This document shows, in pieces, positions 45,296 through 54,961 of a stretch of 64,000 nucleotides of DNA (the first letter of the stretch is position 1; every line of letters begins with the position of its first letter). The position numbers and the translations under genes are program-made. Below the pieces are notes generated by a model that was not told the origin of the DNA, ran no database searches, and was given only the letters and a program-made list of their open reading frames with translations. Origin of the DNA: Sphingopyxis sp. PAMC25046 (GTDB lineage Bacteria; Pseudomonadota; Alphaproteobacteria; Sphingomonadales; Sphingomonadaceae); NCBI RefSeq assembly GCF_004795895.1, contig NZ_CP039250.1:2046001-2110000 (forward strand). The letters run 5' to 3'.

Positions 45296-45434
45296 GATAT
45301 CCTCTCTTGCCGTTCTCGGTTGAACTCCGAGTTGGTAATCAATTGCCAAAGCTTTTGCGGCAACGGAATGGCCATATCTGCCAATAATTGACTTAAACTG
45401 ACATACTGCCTAGTGGATCAGGGAGGACTGAACG
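45296..45434. promoter_or_regulatory. Divergent promoter region between the catabolic operon and its AraC regulator
   Basis: 139 bp between two divergent genes. Two inverted repeats stand out. One is TTGCC at 45343-45347 facing GGCAA at 45359-45363. The other is TGGC at 45369-45372 facing GCCA at 45380-45383. A TTGACT at 45388-45393 could be the -35 of the AraC gene. A regulator of the AraC type would be expected to bind here. No sequence beyond the symmetry proves it. Confidence 0.45.
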
Positions 45435-46463
45435 ATGCAACTTCACCTGCTTGAAACCCTTAGGCTGTCAAATCAGAGTCTGCGCATCATGTCGGCGGCG
45501 ATGCGGGAAAATGCGTTGGATCCGGCACCCTTGCTGACGCAAGCAGGCATTGAAGCGGGCGTGCTGGCCGATCCCGAAGGTCACGTTACTTGTTCGCAGG
45601 AGTTGCAGTTTCAGCAATATTTTGCTGAGCAGACCCGCCACATTCCTGGCCTCTGGATGCGCACCGGGCTACGCTACCGGGTTATGTCCTATGGCCCCCT
45701 TGGCTTGGCGGTCCTGGCTGCCAGCAATGTTGCCGAGGGACTTCAGGTGCTGGGAGCGTTCCAGGGTCTGACATTTTCGCTCATGCATTACGAACTGCAG
45801 GTGGAGGACGGTCAGGCGGTTGCATTGACCGCGCATGACAGAGATGCACCCGCCAGCCTGCGTGAGTTTCATCAGGAACGCGCATTGGGCTCGGTCACGA
45901 TGTTCCTCAACGACATGCAGCCACCACGCTTTCCCTTGCGGCGCATCGAATCGGTCTTGAAGCGGCCGTCCGGATGGCAGAATTGCGATGCGCTGCTGGG
46001 CGCGCCGGTCATTTTCGGTGCCACGCAGACTCGATGGGTATTCGAACATGGTGCAGGCAACCTGTCGCTGCCAATGGCCAGCCCTTTGTTGGAAGAGACG
46101 TACAGCAGCCTTTGCAAGAAGCTGGTTGCCGCTGCTCCGGCGAAGGATGCCTTCGTCAGTCAGGTGTTTGATTTGCTGGTGCGGTCCGGACGAGGTTTTC
46201 CGTCCGCCGCAGAGGTCGCCACGCAATTGCGTGTATCCGAACGGACGCTCCACCGGCGGCTCGTCGCGGCACATACCAGCTTTGGGCAGCTGCTGGACCA
46301 GGTGCGCCATGAACGCGCACTGGACTTGCTGGATAAATCAACATTATCGATTGAACGGATCTCGGAAATGTTAGGCTTTTCCGAACCGTCGAGCTTCACC
46401 CGCGCGTTCAAACGGTGGGTCGGCCATTCGCCGCTTGCCCAGCGCGGCAAGAAATCGGTCTGA
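45435..46463 (+). CDS. AraC-family regulator with arabinose-binding-like N-terminal domain (OruR type)
   Basis: The 342-residue protein has an N-terminal ligand domain of the Arabinose_bd kind (MSYGPLGLAVLAASNVAEGLQVL) and a C-terminal double HTH with RVSERTLHRRL and MLGFSEPSSFTRAFKRWVGHSP. Such proteins usually activate adjacent catabolic operons when the substrate or an intermediate is present. GGGAGG lies ahead of the ATG at 45435. It is divergent from the acyl-CoA dehydrogenase gene and ends inside the island, 275 bp from the tRNA. Confidence 0.92.
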   Translation: MQLHLLETLRLSNQSLRIMSAAMRENALDPAPLLTQAGIEAGVLADPEGHVTCSQELQFQQYFAEQTRHIPGLWMRTGLRYRVMSYGPLGLAVLAASNVAEGLQVLGAFQGLTFSLMHYELQVEDGQAVALTAHDRDAPASLREFHQERALGSVTMFLNDMQPPRFPLRRIESVLKRPSGWQNCDALLGAPVIFGATQTRWVFEHGAGNLSLPMASPLLEETYSSLCKKLVAAAPAKDAFVSQVFDLLVRSGRGFPSAAEVATQLRVSERTLHRRLVAAHTSFGQLLDQVRHERALDLLDKSTLSIERISEMLGFSEPSSFTRAFKRWVGHSPLAQRGKKSV

Positions 46464-46620
46464 CAGCAGAATACCAACCTTTGGGTGCGTTCGATGCAGC
46501 ACGGGGCGACCCGCATGCTCACGCGCCACTTGAGGGGCAGTTCAAGCACGAAGCATGGGAGTACGCCTGAATTGAGGCGGTGCATCAGGCCGTTACAGGA
46601 CCGTGCTTGACCAACCTTTC

Positions 46621-46645
46621 GCAGGCTCGCCTGCGGCAGGCTACC
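46621..46645. repeat. GC-rich hairpin near the tRNA-Lys end
   Basis: GCAGGC at 46621-46626 pairs with GCCTGC at 46629-46634, and another GCAGGC follows at 46637-46642, so alternative stems can form. It lies downstream of the tRNA gene on its strand and just before the GCTACCTAG pair. It may slow or end tRNA transcription, or be part of the element end. No T-run follows, so it is not a textbook terminator. Confidence 0.4.
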
Positions 46646-46653
46646 GGCGACAT

Positions 46654-46674
46654 GCTACCTAGGGAGCTACCTAG
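46654..46674. repeat. Tandem GCTACCTAG pair beside the intact tRNA-Lys
   Basis: Two perfect copies of GCTACCTAG (46654-46662, 46666-46674) with a 12-bp period, identical to the pair at 30926-30946. They end 64 bp from the tRNA 3' end. The sequence between repeat and core differs at the two sites, so the motif is conserved on its own account. It could be bound by an integrase or excision factor. Confidence 0.7.
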
Positions 46675-46738
46675 CCAACCTCCGCCTGCCCTCGATGCAC
46701 GGGCAGACCTTTCTAAGAGACTGTGATAAAACAAAAAT

Positions 46739-46814
<76 letters not shown>

Positions 46815-46926
46815 ACTGCCGGTTTCCGGCGCTCACGCAGCCTCGGAAAAGCCCTTGGCGTCGTGAAGAGAGCGGCCCGCTATCATGGTGCCAGACCCTT
46901 GGCAATGGCCTTGCCGAATTTTTTTA

Positions 46927-48033
46927 TCAATGAAAGCGACGGCTGCCGGTTTTGCTGTCGTTTTCGATCGCGAGAATGATACCGACGCACGTCATGATCG
47001 TCAGCATCGACGAGCCGCCATAGGAAAAGAGCGGCAGCGGAATGCCAACGACGGGCGCCAGCCCCATCACCATCATCAGGTTAATCGCGATATAGAAGAA
47101 GATCGTCATCGTGAGACCCGCGGCGGTGAGCTGGCCAAAGCGCGTGCGCCCCTTGAGAGCGACGCGTGTCGACCAGCGGAGCAGCAGGAAAAAGCCGAAC
47201 AAGAGCGCCAGCCCGCCGATCAGCCCCCATTCCTCCGCCATAGTCGCGAAGATGAAGTCGGTATGTCCCTCGGGCAGATAGTCGAGGTGGCTTTGCGATC
47301 CGTTGAGGAAACCCTTGCCGCCGATGCCTCCCGATCCGATCGCGATTTTCGACTGGCTGATGTGATAGCCGGCGCCCAAGGGGTCACTCTCGGGGTCGAG
47401 GAAGATCAGCACGCGCTTTTGCTGATAATCGTGGAGGAAGGAGAAGAGGATTGGCAGGGCGGCGATGCCGGCGGCGGCGGTGCTGCCGAACCACCAGAAA
47501 GGCAGGCCCGCGGCGAACATCACGACGACCCCGCCGATCGAGATGGCGAGAGCGGTGCCGAGGTCGGGTTGCAGCATCACAAGCGCGGCGGGCAGCCCGA
47601 TCATCACCAGCGCGGGCCAGAGCGCGGTGAAGGTGCGCGTGTTTCCGGGCGGCAACTGGGCGTAGAAGCGGGCGAGGGCGACGACGATCGCGACCTTCAT
47701 CAATTCGGATGGCTGGAGGTTGATGAAGCCGAGGTTCAGCCATCGCTGGCTGCCCCCGCCAACGAAACCCAGAAGTTCGACTGCTAAGAGCAGGACCAAC
47801 ACGCCGATATAGGCGATGTAAGCGAAATCCTCGAAGATGCGTAAGGGAAGGCGTCCGATCACAAGCGCGGCGGAGAGGAAGACAAGAAAGCGCACCCCCT
47901 GTTGCCAGGCCCACGGCGACCAGTTGCCGCCCGCGGCCGAATAAAGAACGAGCAGCCCAAAGCCGGTGATCCCGCCCAGGATGGCGATCAGTTTCCAGGG
48001 GATGCGCTGGATCGCGGGTGGGACGGGGATCAT
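46927..48033 (-). CDS. rodA: RodA peptidoglycan glycosyltransferase
   Basis: SEDS-family polymerase of the elongasome that builds glycan strands with PBP2. The 368-residue protein has about ten membrane segments and the SEDS motifs SGGSQRWLNLG-like (GGGSQRWLNLGFINLQPSELMK) and MVMGLAPVVGIPLPLFSYGGSS. The ATG at 48033 overlaps the mrdA stop by ATGA; the frame's earlier start at 48078 lies in mrdA. It is the last gene of the mreBCD-mrdA-rodA cluster and the first core gene beside the tRNA. Confidence 0.96.
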   Translation of the reverse strand: MIPVPPAIQRIPWKLIAILGGITGFGLLVLYSAAGGNWSPWAWQQGVRFLVFLSAALVIGRLPLRIFEDFAYIAYIGVLVLLLAVELLGFVGGGSQRWLNLGFINLQPSELMKVAIVVALARFYAQLPPGNTRTFTALWPALVMIGLPAALVMLQPDLGTALAISIGGVVVMFAAGLPFWWFGSTAAAGIAALPILFSFLHDYQQKRVLIFLDPESDPLGAGYHISQSKIAIGSGGIGGKGFLNGSQSHLDYLPEGHTDFIFATMAEEWGLIGGLALLFGFFLLLRWSTRVALKGRTRFGQLTAAGLTMTIFFYIAINLMMVMGLAPVVGIPLPLFSYGGSSMLTIMTCVGIILAIENDSKTGSRRFH

Positions 48034-49937
48034 TGCGGCACTCCGGGTTCGGGGTCGCTCGACGCGCCCGATTTCCATGCGGCATAGTCACGGTCCATAC
48101 GATCCTTGATCGGCCCGCCCCAGCCGGCCTCAAGTGTCTCAAGTGCCTCCATTCCCTTTTCGCGGTCGAACAGATAGGTCATGAAATCCCTTGCGACGGG
48201 CGCTGCGGCGCGACTTCCGCCCATGCCGTGCTCAATCACGATTCCGGTCGCATAGCGCGGATTGTCGACCGGCGCGAAACCGACGAACAGACCGTGATCG
48301 CGAAATTTCCACGTTCCGCTTTTACCGTTGCCGGTGCCGAGCCCGCGCACCTGCGCGGTACCGGTCTTGCCCGCCATGGTGATGCCGTCGAGTGGCAGGC
48401 GGCTGCGCACCGCAGTGCCAGCGCCATTGACGACGAGGTTCATTCCCTGACGGGCAACCGCGAGAGCCTCGGGTGAGAAGGGCAGAGGTTCATTCTGGAA
48501 TTCGCGGTTGATCAGGCGCGGATAGAGGCGGCGGCCCGAGGCAATGCGCGCGGTCATGACCGCAAGCTGAAGCGGATTCACGCTGACATATCCCTGGCCG
48601 ATAACAGCATTCAGCGAATCCGACGCCGACCATTGCTGGTCGTATTTCCGCATCTTCCACGCGCTGTCGGGTATGGTGCCGTATCGCTGACTGCTGCCCG
48701 CAAGCCGGAATTCCTCGCCGAGTCCGAGCAGCCGGGCGGTGGGGGCCATCGCGTCATAGCCAAGCCGATGCGCGAGCCAGTAGAAATAGCTGTTGCAGCT
48801 CTTCATGATGGCCGACGGCATGTCGAGGCTGCCATGGGTGCCGAGACAGCGGAAGAAGCGGTTGCCGAGGCGGTAGCCGCCGATGCAGGTGTGGCGCTCG
48901 CTCGGGTCGACGCCATGTTCGACCGCGGCGATCGCGGCCATCGGTTTCAGCGTCGATCCGGGCGGATAGAGGCCGCGCGTTGCCTTGTTGATCAGCGGCT
49001 GGTGATCGTCGGCACGCAGCCACGCATATTCGCTGGTGCTGATGCCGTCGGAGAAGCTGTTCGGGTCGAAGCTCGGCATCGACACGAAGGCGAGGATATC
49101 GCCATTGTGGCAGTCGATGACGACCGCCGCGCCCGATTCGCGCCCCATGCGCCGCGCGACATATTCCTGCAGGCCGGCGTCGATCGTCAGATGGACGGTC
49201 TTGCCCTGCACGTCGGGCTGGGTGGAAAGATCGCGGACGACCTTGCCGCGCGCCGTCACCTCGACGCGCCGCGCCCCGGGTTTGCCTTTCAGCATCTCCT
49301 GGAAATATTTTTCCAGCCCGTCCTTCCCGATCTTGTAGCCGGGCGTGATGTACAGCGGATCCCTGGCCTTCTGATATTCCTCGGCGTTCGGGGCGCCGAC
49401 ATAGCCGATCAGATGGCCGACTGCGGCGCCGGTCGGATAATTGCGTGCAAAGCCGCGCTGCGGCGCGATGCCGGGCAGTTCGGGCAGGCGAACGAGGATC
49501 GAGCTATATTCGGCCTCGGTCATGTCCTCCTTGACCGCGACCGGCTGGAACCCCGAGGCTGCCTTGAGGTCGCGATTGATCCGCTCCATCGCATCGCCGT
49601 CGAGCTGGAGCAGCGTCTGGAGCTGCCCGAGCACCATCTCCTTGTTGTGCAGGCGGTCGGGAATGAGATCGATGCGGAGCGAAACACGATTGTTCGCGAG
49701 CGCCGTGCCATGGCGGTCGACGATCCAGCCCCGGCGCGGAGGAATCAGCGTCAAATTGACGCGGTTGCTTTCCGATTCGAGGACGTAGCGATCATTGTCG
49801 ATCACCGAAATATAGGTCATGCGCGCCGCGAGCGCGACGCCGACCGCCGCCTGCGCCCCGCCGACGACGAGCGCGCGACGGGTGAAGGTTATGCCCCTCC
49901 AGGCTTCGGTGATCGGCGGACTCTTCTTCTTCGGCAT
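48030..49937 (-). CDS. mrdA: Penicillin-binding protein 2
   Basis: Class B transpeptidase of cell elongation that crosslinks glycan made by RodA. The 635-residue protein has an N-terminal membrane anchor (about 20-42), a pedestal domain and the penicillin-binding motifs STLK (328-331), SCN in KSCNSYFY and GKTGTAQ. It lies 18 bp downstream of mreD and overlaps rodA. Length and order fit alphaproteobacterial PBP2. Confidence 0.97.
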   Translation of the reverse strand: MPKKKSPPITEAWRGITFTRRALVVGGAQAAVGVALAARMTYISVIDNDRYVLESESNRVNLTLIPPRRGWIVDRHGTALANNRVSLRIDLIPDRLHNKEMVLGQLQTLLQLDGDAMERINRDLKAASGFQPVAVKEDMTEAEYSSILVRLPELPGIAPQRGFARNYPTGAAVGHLIGYVGAPNAEEYQKARDPLYITPGYKIGKDGLEKYFQEMLKGKPGARRVEVTARGKVVRDLSTQPDVQGKTVHLTIDAGLQEYVARRMGRESGAAVVIDCHNGDILAFVSMPSFDPNSFSDGISTSEYAWLRADDHQPLINKATRGLYPPGSTLKPMAAIAAVEHGVDPSERHTCIGGYRLGNRFFRCLGTHGSLDMPSAIMKSCNSYFYWLAHRLGYDAMAPTARLLGLGEEFRLAGSSQRYGTIPDSAWKMRKYDQQWSASDSLNAVIGQGYVSVNPLQLAVMTARIASGRRLYPRLINREFQNEPLPFSPEALAVARQGMNLVVNGAGTAVRSRLPLDGITMAGKTGTAQVRGLGTGNGKSGTWKFRDHGLFVGFAPVDNPRYATGIVIEHGMGGSRAAAPVARDFMTYLFDREKGMEALETLEAGWGGPIKDRMDRDYAAWKSGASSDPEPGVPQ

Positions 49938-49955
49938 CGGCGGATTGGAACCAGT

Positions 49956-50477
49956 TTATCGGCGTTTCAGGCGGAAATTGTCAAACGCGCCGGTCAGGCG
50001 CATGAACAGCGGCACGAGCAGCGCCGAGATGATGATCTGCGGCACGACGAGACCAAGCACCAGGCGGATGTCCGCCTGCGGATGGGTGATCAGCGCCGCG
50101 AGCGACTGGATGATCGCGATCAGCAGGGCCGCGATCGCCCAATCGTGCAAGAAGCCGCGCCAATAGATGCGCTGCGACGAATAGGCGATCGCGATGCTGG
50201 CAAGCGTCCACAGCCCGACCGCGGTGCCGATCGGCGCGCCGCTGAACAGATCGTCCCACAGACCGAGCGGCAGGCCGATCCATACCGGCCACATTTCGGA
50301 GCGGAGCAATTGCCAGCACAGAAAAAAGAGCAGGCCGAGCGGCGGTAGCACCGGCGAGTTGGCGATCAGCGGCAGCATCAGCGGCAGCGCCGACGCGAAC
50401 ATCACGCTCGCGATCGGAACGATGCGCATCCGCCACAGCGATGCCGGTTCGCCGAGGCGCGGCCCCTTCTGCTTCAT
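49956..50477 (-). CDS. mreD: MreD rod-shape protein
   Basis: Small integral membrane protein of the elongasome. The 173-residue protein has five or six hydrophobic segments and PVWIGLPLGLWDDLFSGAPIGTAVGLW, a typical MreD motif. Its ATG overlaps the mreC stop by ATGA (50474-50477). Identification relies on membrane layout, the motif and the canonical order mreB-mreC-mreD-mrdA. Confidence 0.93.
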   Translation of the reverse strand: MKQKGPRLGEPASLWRMRIVPIASVMFASALPLMLPLIANSPVLPPLGLLFFLCWQLLRSEMWPVWIGLPLGLWDDLFSGAPIGTAVGLWTLASIAIAYSSQRIYWRGFLHDWAIAALLIAIIQSLAALITHPQADIRLVLGLVVPQIIISALLVPLFMRLTGAFDNFRLKRR

Positions 50478-51379
50478 GGCGCGCTGGCGGGAGCAGGAAG
50501 CGGCGCGGGCGCGGGGCGGCCCTGCGCCTCGATATTGTCGGGCGTATAGGGGCGCAGCACCGCCACCGCATCGACCTTGCCAGGATCGGCGAGCGGGCGC
50601 GCGAGCGCGCCATCGTGCTGGCGCCGCACGACGATCGCGACCGGAATGTTCGGCGGGTAAAGCCCGCCGGTGCCGGAGGTCACGAGGATGTCGCCAGGCT
50701 TGAACGGGTTGTTTGCGATGTTGAGCGTGCGGACGTCGAGATCGCCGTTGCCGCGACCGCTGGCAAGTGCCGGCAGGCCATCGCGCGCGCGGCGGACGGG
50801 AACGATATTGTCGACGTCGGTGAGCAGCAGTACCTGCGACACCGACGGTCCGGAGGTCAGTACGCGGCCGATCAGCCCGTCGGCGCCGCGCACTGGCTGG
50901 CCCGCGGCGACGCCGAGATTGCGTCCGATGCTGAGCAGCGCGATGCGCTTGGCGCTCGTCGACGTCGAGGTGAGCAGATAGCCGTTGGCAAGCGCAGTCT
51001 TGTCGGTTTCCTGCAGTTTGAGTAGCGCCTTCAATTGGCGGTTCTCTTCCTGCAGCGAGCTGGTCGCGACGAGCTGACGGCGCGTTTCGGCGAGTTCCTT
51101 GCGCAGCCGCCGGTTTTGCGTGCCCGCGCCGACATAGGCGCCGACGCTGTCGTCGATTCCGGAAAGCGACCCGGTCACCGACCGCGTCACGCGCGCGATC
51201 GGCGCGGTGATTTCCTGACTCGCCACGCGCAGTTGGGCGAAGCCGACGGGATCAACAACCGACAGGATCGCCAGAAGCAGACCTGCCACCGCGCCAGTCA
51301 CCGCGATGACATAGGCGACGAACAGGCTGTACTGAGCCTTTCGGGATTGCCCCGGACGTCGGTGTGCCGGGCGGACCAT
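50474..51379 (-). CDS. mreC: MreC rod-shape protein
   Basis: Bitopic periplasmic scaffold that activates PBP2. The 301-residue protein has a basic tail, a membrane segment near residues 18-40, a coiled coil (about 70-110) and the beta-barrel domain with VRGADGLIGRVL and DILVTSGTGGLYPPNIPVA. It lies 20 bp after mreB. The tail after residue 270 is Pro/Ala-rich, as in other sphingomonads. Confidence 0.95.
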   Translation of the reverse strand: MVRPAHRRPGQSRKAQYSLFVAYVIAVTGAVAGLLLAILSVVDPVGFAQLRVASQEITAPIARVTRSVTGSLSGIDDSVGAYVGAGTQNRRLRKELAETRRQLVATSSLQEENRQLKALLKLQETDKTALANGYLLTSTSTSAKRIALLSIGRNLGVAAGQPVRGADGLIGRVLTSGPSVSQVLLLTDVDNIVPVRRARDGLPALASGRGNGDLDVRTLNIANNPFKPGDILVTSGTGGLYPPNIPVAIVVRRQHDGALARPLADPGKVDAVAVLRPYTPDNIEAQGRPAPAPLPAPASAP

Positions 51380-51399
51380 GGTGAAGCGCTACCGTCCGA

Positions 51400-52461
<1,062 letters not shown>

Positions 52462-52638
52462 TCATCGAAGCCGCGCCCCTGACGGACACGCCCCTGTCGT
52501 GATTTACCCGCGCGCCCGGCCGGCGACAGCAACAATCAGGGGGAGATTCCGGCTCTTCCTTTTGGGGTGGCTGGACAAAATGATCAGGGCTGTGCGGATG
52601 GGTCGCGATTTGCGTTCGACTGCGCTAGGAGAGCGGCC

Positions 52639-54450
52639 ATGTCAATACGTCGCCTGCCGGAAAAGCTAGTAAATCGGATCGCAGCGGGTGAAGTGGTTGA
52701 AAGACCCGCCGCGGCGCTCAAGGAACTGGTTGAAAACGCCATCGACGCCGGTTCGACTCGCATTTCGGTGCGAATCGCCGAAGGCGGAATTTCGCGCCTC
52801 GAAGTCGAGGATGATGGGTGCGGAATGACCGCTGCCGACATGGCGCTCGCGCTCGAACGTCACGCGACATCGAAGCTGCCGACCGACGCGATCGAGGATG
52901 TCACGACGATGGGCTTTCGCGGCGAGGCTTTGCCGTCGATCGCAAGCGTCGCGCGATTGACGCTCGAAAGCCGCGTCGCGGGCGGCGACGGCTGGAAACG
53001 CATCGTCGACAATGGCGTTGTAGTTGCCGAAGGACCCGCCGCGCTCGCCAAGGGCGCGCGCGTGATGGTCGAGAATCTGTTCGCGCGCGTGCCCGCGCGG
53101 CGTAAATTCCTGCGCAGCGGGCGGAGCGAATATGCCGCCTGTCTCGACGCCGTGCGGCGGCTGGCGATGGCGCGGCCCGACATCGCTTTCGTGGTCGAGC
53201 ATGACGGACGCCGCGTGCTCGACGTGCAGGGGGGGCAGGACCGGCTCGCCCGCGTCGCGGCGCTGACCCAGCGCGAGCTCGCGGCGAACAGCATCGGGGT
53301 CGATCTCGATCGCGGCGATGTCCACCTCGGCGGGGTGATCAGCCTTCCGACCTACAATCGCGGCATCGCCGACCATCAATATCTGTTCGTCAACGGGCGT
53401 CCGGTGAAGGACCGGCTGCTCGTCGGCGCGCTGCGCGGCGCCTATGCCGACCTGCTCGCGCGCGACCGCCATCCGGTCGTCGCGCTGTTCCTCGACGTGC
53501 CGACGAGCGAGGTCGACGTCAATGTCCACCCCGCGAAGACCGAGGTGCGCTTCCGCGATCCGCAGCTCATTCGTGGGATAATCGTCGGGGGCCTTCGCCG
53601 CGCGCTCGATGAGCATGGCTTCCGTAGCGTCCAGCGCCCCGCCGAGGCCGCGCTCGCCGCATGGCAGCCGGAACCGGTCGCGCCGCAGCCGCCGACCTTG
53701 TTCGCCCCGTATCTGACCTCGCAAAATCCGGCTGCACCTATGTTCGGTGCGCCCGATGCCGGGACGACCGCGCTGCTGCACGACCGCATCGTCGACTTCG
53801 CGCCGCCGCGCGACGCGCTTCCGATGGGCCGCGCCGAACCCGCGACGGCGCCGGTGCCGAGGGGCGAGGCGCATCCGCTCGGCATCGCGCGCGGACAGAT
53901 CGCCAAAACCTATATCGTCGCCGAGGCCGAGGACGGGCTCGTCATCGTCGACCAGCACGCCGCACACGAACGGCTCGTGCTCGAGCAACTGCGTCGCGGA
54001 ATGAACGGGCAAGCGGTGCCGTCGCAGGGACTGTTGCTCCCCGAAGTCGTCGAGCTCGACGAACCCGCGTGCGACCGGCTCGAGTCCGCCGCGCCGCAGC
54101 TCGCCGCGCTCGGCGTCGAACTCGAGCGTTTCGGCCCCGCCGCGGTGATGGTGCGCGCGACGCCCGCGATGCTCGGCGCGATCGACTGCCACAAGCTCGC
54201 CACCGACATCGCCGACGATCTTGCGGGCTATGACGCGGCGCTGGGCCTCAGCGAACGGCTCGAGCTGGTCGCCGCGACGATGGCGTGCCACGGCTCGGTG
54301 CGCGCAGGGCGGACGCTGAGCGTCGCCGAGATGAACGCGCTGCTTCGCACGATGGAAGTCACACCGCATTCGGGCCAGTGCAACCATGGGCGCCCGACGT
54401 GGGTGAAGCTCGCGATGGACGATGTCGAGAAATTGTTCGGGAGGAAATAG
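52639..54450 (+). CDS. mutL: MutL DNA mismatch repair protein
   Basis: GHKL ATPase that couples MutS recognition to strand incision. The protein is about 603 residues. The N-terminal ATPase has ELVENAIDAG, DDGCGM and GFRGEALPSI, followed by the transducer domain and a C-terminal dimerisation domain with VDQHAAHERLVLE, CHGSVRAG and CNHGRPT. The ATG at 52639 has AGGAGAG upstream; an earlier ATG in frame at 52567 is not favoured. Divergent from mreB. Confidence 0.97.
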   Translation: MSIRRLPEKLVNRIAAGEVVERPAAALKELVENAIDAGSTRISVRIAEGGISRLEVEDDGCGMTAADMALALERHATSKLPTDAIEDVTTMGFRGEALPSIASVARLTLESRVAGGDGWKRIVDNGVVVAEGPAALAKGARVMVENLFARVPARRKFLRSGRSEYAACLDAVRRLAMARPDIAFVVEHDGRRVLDVQGGQDRLARVAALTQRELAANSIGVDLDRGDVHLGGVISLPTYNRGIADHQYLFVNGRPVKDRLLVGALRGAYADLLARDRHPVVALFLDVPTSEVDVNVHPAKTEVRFRDPQLIRGIIVGGLRRALDEHGFRSVQRPAEAALAAWQPEPVAPQPPTLFAPYLTSQNPAAPMFGAPDAGTTALLHDRIVDFAPPRDALPMGRAEPATAPVPRGEAHPLGIARGQIAKTYIVAEAEDGLVIVDQHAAHERLVLEQLRRGMNGQAVPSQGLLLPEVVELDEPACDRLESAAPQLAALGVELERFGPAAVMVRATPAMLGAIDCHKLATDIADDLAGYDAALGLSERLELVAATMACHGSVRAGRTLSVAEMNALLRTMEVTPHSGQCNHGRPTWVKLAMDDVEKLFGRK

Positions 54451-54451
54451 G

Positions 54452-54961
54452 ATGGGGTTTCGGATCATCGCCATATTGCTCGTTGCAGCCTTGCCTGCGA
54501 TCGCCCACGCTGCGCCCCCCTGTCCGGCGGCGCCCGTCCTCCCGCCCGAACTCGCCGGCTGGTCACGCGATGCCACCAGCAGGACCATCTATGCCTATGG
54601 CGACGACCTTGGAGCCGACTGGTCGCCGCTCGGCGCAGCGCGCACCGAATTGCCGCTGCACAAGTTCGAAAGCCTGCGTTACGGTGTCGCGCCCGAGCGT
54701 AAGCCCGACGTCCATAAATTTGGCGGCATGATCCCGATCGAGGTGAAGAAGGCGGGACGGCTCGTGATTGCGCTCGATGCGGGCGCGTGGATCGATCTCG
54801 TGCGCGATGGCGCCGTCGTGAAGTCGGTCGGCCACGGTCACGGCCCCGCCTGTTCGGGTATCCGCAAGATGGTGGAATTCGAGGTAACGCAGGGGCGCTA
54901 CCAGCTTCAGATCGTCAACGCGCCGGCCGCATCGATCCATGCGATGGCGCTGGTCCGTTAG
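54452..54961 (+). CDS. Secreted protein of unknown function
   Basis: The 169-residue protein has a clear Sec signal peptide (about 1-20, ending AHA) and a beta-rich domain with three cysteines, no catalytic motif that I recognise. It starts just after mutL with GAGGAAATAGG upstream, so it may share the mutL transcript. Its stop overlaps the phoD stop on the other strand by 4 bp. I cannot assign a family. Confidence 0.8.
   Translation: MGFRIIAILLVAALPAIAHAAPPCPAAPVLPPELAGWSRDATSRTIYAYGDDLGADWSPLGAARTELPLHKFESLRYGVAPERKPDVHKFGGMIPIEVKKAGRLVIALDAGAWIDLVRDGAVVKSVGHGHGPACSGIRKMVEFEVTQGRYQLQIVNAPAASIHAMALVR

Noticed and set aside
48633..50348. 571-residue open frame on the plus strand opposite mrdA/mreD
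   Set aside because: It is antisense to well-supported genes, and its composition is typical of GC-rich shadow frames (Arg, Ala, Asp and Val rich, no domain).
52666..54588. 640-residue open frame on the minus strand opposite mutL
   Set aside because: MutL motifs are clear on the plus strand; the antisense frame shows no recognisable domain.
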